Source: Mycogone perniciosa
Lineage: Eukaryota; Ascomycota; Sordariomycetes; Hypocreales; Hypocreaceae
Assembly (NCBI GenBank): GCA_025331125.1
Contig: JAOALB010000004.1
Coordinates: 248,001 to 312,000 of the forward strand
Direction: 5' to 3'
DNA: 64,000 nt
Shown here: piece after piece, positions 10,431 through 21,458 of the stretch
Layout of the letters: every line of letters begins with the position of its first letter
How positions within the stretch are numbered: position 1 is the stretch's first letter
The notes under the pieces: generated by a model
What the model saw: the letters and a program-made list of their open reading frames with translations, nothing else
What the model was told of the DNA's origin: nothing
The model's database searches: none
Position numbers and translations under genes: made by a program

Positions 10431-12493
10431 CTCGGACTAATCGTTTCTGTCTTGTTTGGGGGGGGGGGTTCTTTTCTTTTTTCTTGGCTACCAAACGTAG
10501 AGGCTAAAGGATTGTATCAATGAAAGGGACAAAGGGTCACGACTACTACTCGTATTAAGCATGGAGTTATGAATTATTACAGACAAGAAATTGAGAATTT
10601 TCCGTTTACCGTTCTTCAAGCCAGCGGTGTCATGGGCAGTCCCTCGTCAGTTACCACACACAACACACAATGTGGTTGTTTTCTGTTCTCAGATTACTTG
10701 CATTTGATAGCATCCTCACTGTCAGTCACAACACCAACACTCTCCTTATCGCAGGTTCCACACACTTTTTCTTAAGAATATGTTACCCAGGGGACACGGA
10801 ACTTTCTCACACTCACTGTATGACCCAAACTCAGAAGACTCCTCGCCTGGTCTCCGTGGGAAAACAAGCATTCTAGGCGCTTTTCTCCTTTTTAACTTTT
10901 CTTTCTTCTTCTTGCTCCTCGTCATCTATTTCTGACCTCACTGACGGCGATGGTGGTGGCGATCTCCAGCGGTAAAACGCTCGAAGAAAATGATTATACT
11001 CAGGATCGTTGCACTTGTCAGCAAAGTCTTTCTTCCTCCGCATTTTCGTTCTGTATTCTTCTTCGCTGGGGTGCGGTACTCTCTTTCTCCTCCTTACCCT
11101 TTGCGTCATGAGACTCGGAAAGGGGATGTTGAGCTTTTGTCTCTTTGGCAGAGGAGGAGGTTGTGCGTTCCCCTCCTCTGTCGCTGCGAGTTCCTCTTCT
11201 TCCTCTTCCTGCCTCTGTACTATTCTGGATGGGCTTCGGTATGGCTGTGAACTGGAAGATCGCCCTGCCCACGTTTATAGCTGACTTGAACGGTCGTGCT
11301 AGCCATGGAGGATTCTTTTTCGATTTTCGAAAGAGCCATGGTGGGTTGACTTTTGGTTTTCGCAATTTCCACCGTGTTGACGCCACATTCTCGTATCCCG
11401 TATGCTCAAACATTCTTGGATATTGTCGTAGTAATACAGGTCAATCCTCGAAAACTCAACTTCTGTATATACGCATACAAACAGAGAGAAAAGGAAAAGA
11501 GGAGAGACATCGAGGTGTTTCGTCTAATATTTGCATTAATCATGGCCGGGGTATATAAGCTTCCTCGATTCCTTTGTTTCTGCACACTCTCCTCCACGCA
11601 CACGCACACACACACATTGCCTCCCTCTAGCCTTGCGGAATGTTCAAATGTTGAACTCTTAAAGACACACGACACGGGTGCTTTGTCTGGCGCACAAACT
11701 CCAACACCAACACCATCACCACCCACACAGTCATTCATATCTGCCGCCATTTTCCCTTGTTGCTGAAATGCCTTCGTAGGCTGAGCGCGGTTGTTCCTAT
11801 TTGGCTTTCTCGATGTCCCCCTTCCCCAGAAAATGAACAGAGATATGAAAGCTTTACTGCTTGTCAACGTGTTGTCGTTATGTTTGTCGTGTCGCTGGAC
11901 GATGAAATAGTTGTCCCCCCCACCCCCCATTTTCTTGGCCCCTGTTCTTTGTCGAACAAGCTCCACCTCAACCAATAAAGTCTCTTTCGTCCTGGGCAGC
12001 AAGCCGTAGTCCGTTTGTTTGTTTGTTTGTTTGTTCAATACCCGTTGCCTCCTCCCAAAATCGGGCCCTGTCCGACCATCAACCTCTCCTTTTTGGCGTA
12101 ATAAATGTAGCCGGGTATAAAACGTAACGTAGATAGGCAACTCGCATATACCCAAACATCAGCCATATGTTGTCACCACAATGCTGTATATCTTGGACAG
12201 CGGCTGATAGCGAACAGCAGCCCGGAATGGGGTTACAGCGTCGACGGTTTCTTTGTGGTCAGTCCATATCGGAGTTGAATGCGGAAATCGTCGTCTCTGT
12301 GGCCTAAAGTCGTCCTCCTTTCACCCTTATCCTTCCTCTCTTGCACAACATCCTCGACGGAGATTACCCCATGTCTCAACCCCCTTGGAGATCCCCCGGA
12401 ACTTCCACGACTAGAAAAGTGCCCCACAAGTCTAAGCGTTCTGTAGGCCGCGTTTCGTCGTCGTCAAAACGTAGATCGCCCTTGCTGTTGTTG
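10431..12493. other. Intergenic region between PPG1 and the bZIP gene
   Basis: Both flanking genes point into this region, so it carries two 3' flanks. It contains a poly-G run near 10459, a CA/CT-rich patch near 11600 and a GTTT tetranucleotide run near 12015. One candidate frame (10873-11109, minus) is listed separately. The long minus frame 11406-12155 has microsatellite-like composition and is not accepted. Confidence 0.5.
10873..11109 (-). CDS. Candidate small basic/acidic protein, doubtful
   Basis: An ATG-initiated 78-aa frame starts with a strongly basic block (MTQRVRRRKRVPHP). It continues with an aromatic-containing middle (NDPEYNHFLRAFYRWRS), a proline-serine stretch and a Lys/Glu-rich end. 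The composition is more protein-like than its surroundings. It might be the last exon of a longer gene whose earlier exons lie in the overlapping minus frame around 11018-11413 (NPPWL repeated twice). I found no clean splice pair joining them. It could equally be a chance frame in the 3' region of the bZIP gene. Confidence 0.25.
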   Translation of the reverse strand: MTQRVRRRKRVPHPSEEEYRTKMRRKKDFADKCNDPEYNHFLRAFYRWRSPPPSPSVRSEIDDEEQEEERKVKKEKSA

Positions 12494-13398
12494 TCAATAG
12501 TAACCCCCAGGAGGGTCATAGCCCCTTGCTGTTGGGTTGTGATAAGGATTCATAGGGTTGTAGGCCAGCGCTGCATGGTTATCGCTGACTGTTGGTTGGG
12601 TTGTCCCGCCGTGCTCAGAGATGTCCTCAAGCATGGCTCCAGCAGGCGGGACTTGCGCAAAGGGAGTTAGCCTCACCGGAGCCGGTCCCTCTGTGAACAC
12701 CGGGGAGGCATAGGGGTGCGGCACTGGTGCTACCGCTTGAGGAGCGATGTTGACTGTTTGCGGGTGTCCGTAAGACGGCATCGCAGAATGCTGGGTATCC
12801 CATGATGAAGAGCTTCCCGTCGACACGCCCGTTGTCGACATGCTCGCCGTTGACAAACTCCGTGCTACCTGGCTTGGTAATGGAAAGGGGACGCTGGCAT
12901 CCAGCCCCACGGGTCTTCTAGGTGCAATAAGGTGCTGAAGTGACTGAACAGACGGGCCAGGGTCTCCAGTGCTGAACCGATGTGCCGAACCGGGGTCTGG
13001 CGGTGGTGGTGCAGCAGTGCCCACCTGTAAGTACTGGGCGATGTAGTCGTCGCCGAAGCCGTGCTTGTTGAGAAGTTCTCGAAGTTGCCTGTTCTCCTCG
13101 GCCACCCTCCTGGCGGCCATCTGAACTTCGGCCGAGGCCTCGACACCCTGAAGTTCGAAAGTTCGGAGACGCTGCTCGAGCTCTTGAATATACTCTCTCC
13201 TTCGAGCACGCGATCTTCTCTGGTTGTCTCGGATGCGAGCAAGATTGGCTTTTTGCTAAACAGAGGGGAAAAAGAGGAGAAGAGTTGAGTCGGCCAAAGT
13301 GTTCTTCCAGCAAGCGTACGGATGGATTCAGAAGGGGGGGAGGGGGAGGGGAGGGGAGGATGATACACAGCTGAGCCACTTACTGCAGGAGTTGACAT
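12494..13398 (-). CDS. bZIP transcription factor
   Basis: This is a sequence-specific DNA-binding protein with the bZIP domain at its extreme N-terminus. Exon 1 is only 15 nt (13398-13384, MSTPA). A 128-nt GTAAGT...TTTAG intron follows, and exon 2 runs 13255-12494, giving 258 aa. The basic region NQRRSRARRREYI (residues 16-28) continues into a zipper with leucines at about 31, 35, 63 and 66-67. The NQRRSRARR signature is a fungal variant in which the usual alanine and cysteine/serine spacing of AP-1 and Gcn4 is altered. The remaining two thirds is Pro/Ser/Gly/Tyr-rich, with the look of an intrinsically disordered activation region. I do not recognise a named orthologue. Direct neighbours give no hint of its targets. 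Confidence 0.88.
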
Positions 13399-14779
13399 TT
13401 AGCCCTGATCTGATTTGGCCGCACAAGTAGCGGACCGATCGCTTGTACACTCTGATGAAAGTTGAGGAGATGGAGCGCAGGGGGGGAGAGGAGCGCAGTG
13501 GTTGGCGTAAATAAGAAGCGCTGAAGGGCGGGTTTTTGTGGCATATAACAAAGAAATATTGGAGGAGCTTGCCAAGCAAGACGGCAAGATCCATATAGCC
13601 GTGGCAACTCCGATACTATCATACCCAAGTTCCCAACAACCATAGCCCCAGGTCCGTAGGGACAAATATACAACGGCCCTGTAGCAGAACCAGAAGGGAA
13701 ACCGGGGAAGAGAGAGAAGAGTAATGACGGTGATGGCAGTAGTAATGATAATGATAATAGTGGTGATAATAATAAGAATAATAATAGCAGCAGTAGGAAT
13801 GGAAGGCCGGCAACGCCAGGCCCACCAACGGATCGGAACTGGCCACGCGACGGCAACGGCAGAGGAAGATTGAGTCTGATTCAAGGGCTCCGAGAGAATG
13901 GAGCAAGCAACCCCCGATGCCGACCATACATACGGAACCAGACTCGGTAGCCAAGAAAAGGGCGACGGCTTGCCGTTCGTTCCTTCGAGGTGGCGAGGCT
14001 ACCTATCTAGTAATAAACCGGGAGAAGAGTCCCTCTCTCGAACAGGCTCTGGCACTGGCCGTACGTAGTGGTTGCAGCGTATCATGTAATTTGGGGACCC
14101 AACTACTTAACGTGGGAAACACGCCTACTCCATCCATACCCTAGGTTAGGTCCGTCTACCGTATGGATATGTCTGTATGAACGAGAACCGCACTAGCAGA
14201 GAAAGAAGCGTGGCCAGCGAGAACAGCCCCAGATAGTAGCACTTTCCAGCCTCCACACAGGACTGGGTCTGGGTGCGAGCTTGGCCTGGCTCACCCACGT
14301 TTTATTATTAGTGCTCTCCTCGCTGCTAGGGGGGGGGGGGGGGTTGAGGCGCCACTCACGGGTCGAGGATGCCGCCCTTGTTGTATGCGTGAGAAGCGCA
14401 AGCAAGCCACTCGTCAAGCGGACTATCACCGCCTGTTCATCAGGGATGCAGCCACATTTTTTCCGTCCACGTGTGAGGGTCCTTGAGGATGGGCTGGCGA
14501 TGGGCATAGAGGGCATAGAGGGCTTGGCGGGCGGTTAGTAACATGGCAGGGCAACCGGACCCTCCTCTAATAATCATCTCATCATCTTCCTGCTCCTCCC
14601 CCATGGCGGGATGCCCAAATATTTCCGGTCCTGGCGAGTGGATGTGCATGGGGGCGGGAAGAAGTAAGTAATCATAGATAGCAGCAACGGTATCAAGTCC
14701 GTCCTTCGCGCTTTCGGGGTCGCGAGTCGCGGCCAGGGGGGGGAGGGGACTGCACAAGCATCCCTTGCTCACCAGAGGC

Positions 14780-14845
14780 GTGTATGTATGTAAGTATGTA
14801 CAGAGTATGTATGTATATATGTAAGTATGTATTGTATGTACGAGC
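14780..14845. repeat. TATG/TAAG tetranucleotide microsatellite
   Basis: This is an imperfect GTAT/GTAA tetranucleotide run, interrupted by GTACAGAG. Confidence 0.85.
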
Positions 14846-14981
14846 GAGAGGCGGCACTCCGGTCTGTTGGCAACGCCTTGAGCCAGCCTGGAGCAGACAT
14901 GGAATGGGGGACCAGACCGGACAGAGAAGAGAGAAGAGAGCAGAGCAACACAGAGCAGCGCAACAAAGCCAGAGCACAGCG

Positions 14982-14982
<1 letters not shown>

Positions 14983-15016
<34 letters not shown>

Positions 15017-15049
15017 CACAGTTCGGTGCTGTGACTGTGTGTGTGTGTG
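14983..15049. repeat. CA/TG microsatellite forming a perfect 21-bp inverted repeat
   Basis: A CA dinucleotide run from about 14983 leads into GTCACAG. After the 7-nt loop TTCGGTG comes CTGTGAC followed by a TG run. The arms 15001-15021 and 15029-15049 are perfectly complementary over 21 bp. No gene is attached to it. Confidence 0.95.
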
Positions 15050-15295
15050 CCGCAGAGATGGGACATCATGAGACAATCCCTTGCTTGGAGCCACGCTACC
15101 GGTACGCTGGTTGACATGGTGCCATGGTGTGCACGCCAGCGCCGTTTCGGCGGGGCAAGCTGTGAGCCACAAGAGACCAGCCGCCGTTAGAGGAGCCTTT
15201 AGAGGCGAGGCAGATCAAAAAAGAAAGGGAAAAACCAGCGAGTTGGGACGCGTTCGCCCTGTTGCCCGCGCGCCTATGCCTCCCGTAGTGTGTAG

Positions 15296-15335
15296 GTTTG
15301 GGCTTGGGCTCGGGCTTGGGCTTGGGCTTGGGCCT
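15296..15335. repeat. GGGCTT hexanucleotide repeat
   Basis: Five to six copies of GGGCTT or GGGCTC lie head to tail. The regularly spaced G-triplets could form a G-quadruplex on the plus strand. Confidence 0.85.
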
Positions 15336-18300
15336 AGTGCGACTAAGCCTGTGAGCGCCCTCCCCCATACTCGTACTAGTAGTACTCGCTCGAAGTACAG
15401 ACAGACCCGACGACAAAGCAGCAGACGAGGCGTGAACCATACCATCCATGTGGTAAGAGGGCGGCATTAACGTGGTTTGGTTAGCGGGTGATGTTGGAGC
15501 AGAGATTGGAGAGATTGGACAGGGGAGAACGGAGTTTGGGTGAGCTCTGGGCGCCACCCAATAGTCGCCTCAATCACGAGGAGCGATTCAGCGCCTCAGC
15601 CATCATTCAACTCACTGTAAATGCCTTGGCACAACGCCCACAAAGTACGGAGTACGCAGCTACCACGAGCAGGGTTGCAGCATGTTCGGGGGGCAGCACT
15701 CAGTACTCGTATGGTGAATCGCAACAACGGGCATGGATATAGCATGCATCCTCGCACGTACATACATTCATACATACATACAGACCAACTACGAGTACTC
15801 TCACCCAACTGCCGCTCCGTCTGCCTTGCAGCAACTCGCATTCCTAACCGCCTTTGTCATTTATCGCTTTTGTGGCCGATCCTGCGCAACCTTTTTCTTC
15901 CCTGTCGGGCCTTTTGGGCTTTTCTTTTCTTTCTAGAAACTCCTTCCGGTATCCTCAAAGAGAGTGAATGTCTTGCTTTCCCCACCTCCTCTATTCTGTC
16001 CCCAGCCAAACCAAACGTCCCATGAATGGTCCATCTTTTTCACAATTTCAGCCGCGGCACCCTGCTTGCTATCGCATCTCGACCAAGGTACGGAGTAATT
16101 CCGTGTTTCTCTCTATCCATATCTCTCTCTTTTTGTCCCTGCACTAGTTCTGCATGGGCAGGTATTCATATTCTCACGGACTACGTAGATACTCCGTACC
16201 CCGTACAGAGATACTACACCATCGAGTGGAGGTCAGAAAAAAACGCCCGCCCCGGGAATTATTGATACGAAGCAGTTCATTGTCTGGAGTACGGAATCGG
16301 AATATTTTCCGGGGTAATCGTAATTTTAATGCCACTACCAAGTACGGAGTCCTACTAATACTCCGTACAGTACTATTTGATACTACTACATTGTAGGTTG
16401 CAATTTTGTCATCGTATATGCGACTGGTTCTCGACAACTGGCGGGTCTACGTGTACGGACGGACTATGTCGATGTACTCCACCAAGTATTATGCATTCAG
16501 TATCATTCCTATCACCATCATGGTCATCTTACTCCCCTTCGGGGCATACTCGGTATAAAGCAATTACCACCAAATCAGCCACAGTACTCTGTACGGAGTA
16601 CGGAGTAGCTCAATAATCGTCTGCCGATGCGTTATCCCGGCACATCCGGCAAAACGAAGATTACTACGGAGTACGAGTACAAAGTAATACTACTCCGTAC
16701 TCCGTACGAGTACAGCTATTACAACTACCGTTAGTACCCAGACGCGCCTTTTGTTGACTTCAGACTTTATGAGAGCTGATCAACTTGGAGCTTCAGCTCG
16801 TTCCCATAAGAAATTATCTATGGCTGGATTGGGCATGGTGACCTGCTGCTCCGTAATTGCCATCTCCTATCTCGGCAGATCCAGCACTACTTATTAATAC
16901 ATACGCGAACGACTGGGCTGTGTCCTTTCACGAGCTGCTGGCCAAATGCAGACTAGATGCCAAGAAATTACTGCTTATCCACGCTGTTTGTAAGAGAGAG
17001 GGAGAGAAAAATATTGATTTGTTGACTGGAAGAGAAAATCCGTGGAGATTGTATTTGGAAACGCTCCCCAACAGTAAAATTATACGAGACAGTACGAAGT
17101 AGGAGGTTAGGAATCAAAAAATGCCTTTCCTGGCAAGATCCGCGTCATAACCGGGTTGGGGCCAAAAGGCTAACCTTCTCACCTCAGCTGCTGAACCGCC
17201 TCCAATGACGCTGGGGCACTGGGTTTGCAGTCAATGCTCCTCCAAAAAGACGATAAACTTGCATGCATTACATATGCAGCACTCGGCCGAAAGATAGATA
17301 AGGGACGCGGAGCTTTCGGCGAGCTCCGGCCGGCGGTTGTAATGCCAAGCCCCGTCCCGGACTCCCGATATTATGCCGTCCCGGAACTTCTGTATTGCCG
17401 AAATTCGCTGTTCAGACATGATTTCAACGAGAAAAAAAATCCGAGCCTGAAAGAATGTCTCAGGCGGGAAGGATTTGGCTGGCCAGATGCGGAGTACGGA
17501 GCACTAACGTTCATTTTGCTGCCTATCTATCCATGTACTCCGTACAAGCATGACGTCGAATCCTAAAGGCTCAAGACATGAACGAAGGAATCAGAAGGAT
17601 TTAGAGTATTAGTGGCCCATTCACGGCTAACCACTTTATAACACGGGCATGTGATTGCGATATTTGGCAATCTTCCTTATGTGACCGACCCCATAGGCTC
17701 TTTTGACCTCGCTCAGGTTGGCTTCAAAATTCCGAGCAGATATATATATCAATCTTGCGAGCGCGCCTAACGTTGCTTGTTGGGCAATGAGGGAGGCAAT
17801 GCATGCCCCCTGCTGCATGTCTCGGACCTTTTCCAAGCTTACTCGTACTTCTCAGCGGTGTCTCTGCATATTAAACGACCAGATTTTCTTTTTTTTCATT
17901 ATTCGTATCCCTCACATGGAATGCCAATGAAACATCCAAACAACCACATTGCTCAATATAACATCGTTGACCGGACTTGCAACTCAAGTTGAGAAGGCAG
18001 TCCTCATTCCAATCAGCAACGGGCGGGGTTCGATTCATTTCAGTGACAAATCGCTTTTTTATACTCTATCCCGACAGAATGCCAATGTTGCACGAGTCTG
18101 AGCCAAGCTCCCAAGCTATGCATGACTGAGACTTGTTTGACAGCCTCGCTTTACAGCTTGTGAGTTTGGGCACCCTGTGTTCCGCTACGTCATTGGCTCA
18201 TCACTGCTTGGCTTTTTGGTAAAAGCAAGCATGAGTGATGCCCAACGTTATTTAGTCCTGCTTGCTTGCTGTTCTCGTTCATTCTCCCTTTACGTTACCT

Positions 18301-18390
18301 TTATGTCAATCCTCTTGTCGGACGTCTTTCGTTAACTGCTCGCTTGATCTTTCATTCTCGTCTTCTTAAGAGTCTGCGCCCGTGACTGCA

Positions 18391-19052
18391 ATGCCTTCGC
18401 TCAGGAACATTCTTTCGGCTGTTGCATTCGCCTGTCTGGCCAACGCAGAGATAATCAAGATCGTCGCCACGAGCGGCAACAAGTTCAACCCCGACACCGT
18501 CAAGGCCGCCAGCGGTGACATCTTGGAATTCCATTTCGAGCCCAAGAACCACAGTGTTGTAGCTGGTGACTACCAAAACCCATGCTCGCCCATGCAGTTG
18601 GGCACGGGTTTCTTCTCCGGCTTTGTCCCCTCTGATAGTGGCGAGGCTGTGTGTTTTTTCGAACCACATGTGACTATAGTTTCTTTGACTGACGACTTGA
18701 ATAGGACAAGATCTTCCGTGTCACTGTGAACGGCACTGACCCGGTGCCGGTCTATTCTTCCCAGGGTAATGAGTGTGCCAGTGGCATGGTTGCTATTGTC
18801 AACCCCTCGGGAACCAAGAATTTGACCGACTACAAAAAGAGAGCATCCACTCTGGCGAGGAGTGTGAATCCTGGTAAAGTCCCGTTCGGAGGCGAGTTGG
18901 TTGACAACACCAACAAGGGTGGTAGCGGCGATGGAAAAGACAACGGCAAAGACGGTAACAAGAATGACAAGGATTCCAGTGCTTCTGGCGCCATGACTGC
19001 GTCGATGGCGGGTCTGCTATGCGCTATGGGACTGGCTTTCTTCATGGCTTAA
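18391..19052 (+). CDS. GPI-type extracellular cupredoxin-like protein with altered copper site
   Basis: Exons 18391-18648 and 18705-19052 give 201 aa. The intron is GTGTGT...AATAG. Residues 1-20 are a signal peptide. The cupredoxin-like fold shows as KIVATSGNKFNPDTV, then a conserved His (KNHSVVAGDYQNPC, about residue 54), then VTVNGTDPVPVYSSQGNECASGMVAIVNP. In the fungal family the last block usually reads YCSQxxHCxxGM, carrying the Cys and second His copper ligands. Here Ser replaces the Cys and Glu replaces the His, while the Met-side residue remains. The copper site is therefore probably lost or changed. The tail has a Gly/Lys/Asp-rich linker, small residues (SSASGA) and a hydrophobic end without a charged tail, fitting a GPI anchor. 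Inferred location: plasma membrane or cell wall. The start is the ATG at the signal peptide. Confidence 0.88.
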
Positions 19053-19714
19053 GATGATGGGACAACGAAGTTGACGTTGGGGGGGGGGGCAGATGGATAT
19101 ATTGGGTTCGTGTTTTTCGGGCTCGTGGCGCGCTGTTATGAAACGGCAATGAGTGGGATGTAATACTAGTCTACAAGGTCTAGATGACACTAATGAGTAT
19201 GATTTACTGGAATTCATGTCGTGGCTAGTTTGGTGACTTTGGGGTTGTTGATACTATTTCTACTTGTGATGTGTTGGGTCATGGATGAGTAGGTCCTCAA
19301 GACCAACACCCCATGAAGTGAAGAAAATGGGTGATTCATTCCACAGCACTAGTGACAATTCGAATTCTCCATAATCACGCATATTGCTCACTTCAAACAA
19401 TACACGAATGGTCGGTCGTTTAAAGCCCGAATATTAAATTCTCAGAACAAACACGGTGAGACTGCAGGGTAGGCAAACACATAAGCTCACGGCAGTCCGC
19501 TTAAACCGCGGGGCCAGCTTCATTCAACTCCGTAGCCCCCGAAAGACTCGGCAGTCTCTCGGAGCACAGTCCCGCATTTGCGCTATCCAACATTAGCCGC
19601 GGTTGTTTCATCCCCAGCTCGCTGTGATTAGAATGGAGTTTTGGCCTTGACTTGTTATGCCCTTGAAGAATCGAAACCTTGTGAGGACGGCACTCGCGAT
19701 CTAAGAAATCAACC
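19053..19714. other. Intergenic region between the cupredoxin-like gene and AFG1
   Basis: This is the 3' flank of the upstream gene, with a poly-G run near 19081, and the promoter of the downstream gene in the same orientation. No gene is visible. Confidence 0.6.
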
Positions 19715-21458
19715 ATGCGGGGTGGCGCCGCGGCCACCACCCCTCTGCGCCGGCTGCGCACTATGGGAACATCTGTCTACGGTAGACAGTTCGCTAGATC
19801 GCTTCAATCGAGATCCGCACAGAGCGCGACGATACAGGTGGAATGGAGTTGTGGGATACAGAGGCATGGGGTGGTGGTAGACAGGACAGTGATACGCCAA
19901 GCCTGTCCTGCGGCGGCGAGGTCTTTGGCCACCGTTTCGGAACGGCTGGTGTCTAGCTTGGGGCCGCTGGAAGAATACGATAGACGGGTAGATGCTGGGA
20001 TACTCCGAAACGATGAGCATCAGAGGGGTGAGCCTCACTGTTGGGACAAAAGATGCTGGGGACCAAGGCTGACTTGCTCTGTCTCCAGGCATCATCGAGA
20101 GTCTACAACATCTCCACAACGAGCTACGCGACTACCATGCTCCCCCGGTCGTCCTTCCGAGTCTCGACCTCCTGAAGCCAGCCAAGAAGTCCGTCTTCTC
20201 ATCACTATTTGGAAAGGGAACCAGTGCAAAGTCTGCGGTGGGCGAGATCCCCGAGAATCTCCCCCGCGGACTCTATCTGTTCGGAGACGTAGGCAGTGGC
20301 AAGACAATGCTCATGGACCTATTTTACGACACCCTCCCAAGCTCAGTCAAGACAAAAACGCGAATACACTTCCATAACTTCATGCAGGATATTCATCGCA
20401 GGCTACACAAGATGAAGGTGGAACATGGCAGCGATGTTGATGCTGTGCCATTCGTGGCGGCAGATATTACAGCGCAGGGAAATGTGCTTTGCTTTGATGA
20501 ATTCCAATGCACAGACGTAGCAGACGCCATGATTCTGCGAAGGTGGGATCTCTTCAACAATGTTGACGGATGCGTGAATACCAACTGACCATTGAGTAGA
20601 TTACTAGAGTCCCTTATGTCTCATGGAGTAGTACTGGTAACAACATCAAACCGACACCCTGACGACCTGTACAAGAATGGAATCCAGCGAGAATCATTCA
20701 TCCCAACCATCAACCTCCTGAAAAATAGATTACACGTCATTAATCTTGACTCACCAACAGACTACCGCAAAATCCCCAGGCCGCCTTCAGGGGTATACCA
20801 CACACGCCTAGACCAGCATGCCAACTCCCACGCCGAGAAGTGGTTCCGCTTCCTCGGCGATTCAGAAAACTTCGCCCCTCACTCTGAGACCCAGAGAGTC
20901 TGGGGCAGAGACATTTACGTGCCCCGGGTCAGTGGGCGGTGCGCCTGGTTCACGTTTGACGAACTGATCAAGCAGCCCAAGTCCGCAGCTGACTACCTCG
21001 AATTGGTGCGAAAATACGATGCCTTTATTGTCACTGATGTCCCCGGCATGACGATCCGAGAACGTGATTTGGCTCGCCGTTTCATCACCTTTATCGACGC
21101 TGTGTATGAGGGCAACGCGAAGCTCGTGCTCACGACAGAGAAGCCCCTTACGGAGCTCTTCGTCTCGCGGGATGAAATCGCTGAGAGCTTGCTACAAGGA
21201 AACCCTCAACAAGCCAACAAAGATGCCATGGACAATGTCATGGAAGATCTGGAACAGAACGTCGAGAAACTGAAGAGTTCGAACCTGTTCGCCGGCGAGG
21301 AGGAAGCATTTGCCTTTGCGAGAGCATTGAGTAGACTGAGTCATATGGAGAGCAAGGAATGGGTTGAGCGAGGCATGGGCCTGGAGAGTAAAGGCGGCAA
21401 GGAGGACAAGGACAGTTGGACGAAAACGCGGAGTAGACAGATGGAGGACTCGATGTGA
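19715..21458 (+). CDS. afg1: AFG1/LACE1-like mitochondrial AAA-type ATPase
   Basis: Exons 19715-20027, 20089-20542 and 20600-21458 give 541 aa. The family (yeast Afg1, human AFG1L/LACE1, bacterial ZapE) acts in mitochondrial protein quality control, including turnover or assembly of cytochrome oxidase subunits. The Walker A motif is GDVGSGKTML (about residue 169) and Walker B is VLCFDEFQCTDVADAMIL (about 237). The sensor-like TSNRHPDDLYKNGIQRESFIP and VPRVSGRCAWFTFDELI are family signatures. The N-terminus is Arg/Ala/Thr/Ser-rich without acidic residues, as in a mitochondrial presequence. The introns GTGAGC...CCAG and GTGGGA...TAG keep the frame exactly. A tail from about residue 500 is Lys/Glu-rich. 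The start codon is the first plausible ATG; internal Met17 is an alternative. Confidence 0.94.

Larger units (their letters stand above)
13399..18390. other. Five-kilobase gene desert rich in microsatellites
   Basis: No convincing gene was found on either strand. The region contains a TAA/TGA trinucleotide-like run (about 13735-13795), a 14-base poly-G tract near 14330, TATG runs (about 14780-14845), a CA/TG perfect hairpin (15001-15049), GGGCTT hexamers (about 15298-15335), CATA runs near 15760, and a dense group of GTAC-NNN-GTAC motifs at 15645, 16090-16720, 17490-17545. Several frames of 100-190 codons cross the microsatellites, but their translations are repeat artefacts. The left end is the bZIP promoter and the right end that of the cupredoxin-like gene. 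Confidence 0.65.

Noticed and set aside
11406..12155. 249-codon minus-strand frame
   Set aside because: It crosses GTTT and CA repeats, gives poly Cys-Val and Lys-Gln-Thr-Asn runs and has no recognisable domain; two genes converge on this region.
13619..13954. Minus-strand frame with Tyr/His-rich run
   Set aside because: The Tyr-Tyr-His pattern is a direct translation of the TAA/TGA-type microsatellite.
14440..15172. Overlapping frames around the CA/TG hairpin
   Set aside because: Poly Cys-Val or His-Thr translations come from the dinucleotide repeat in several frames on both strands.
16857..17102. 81-codon plus-strand frame
   Set aside because: It begins with TTG rather than ATG, has no splice partners and ends at a GTAC motif.
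17995..18045. GGGTTCGATTC sequence resembling a tRNA B box
   Set aside because: No matching acceptor stem or A box can be placed around it; other GGTTCGA-like sites (for example near 27328) also fail.
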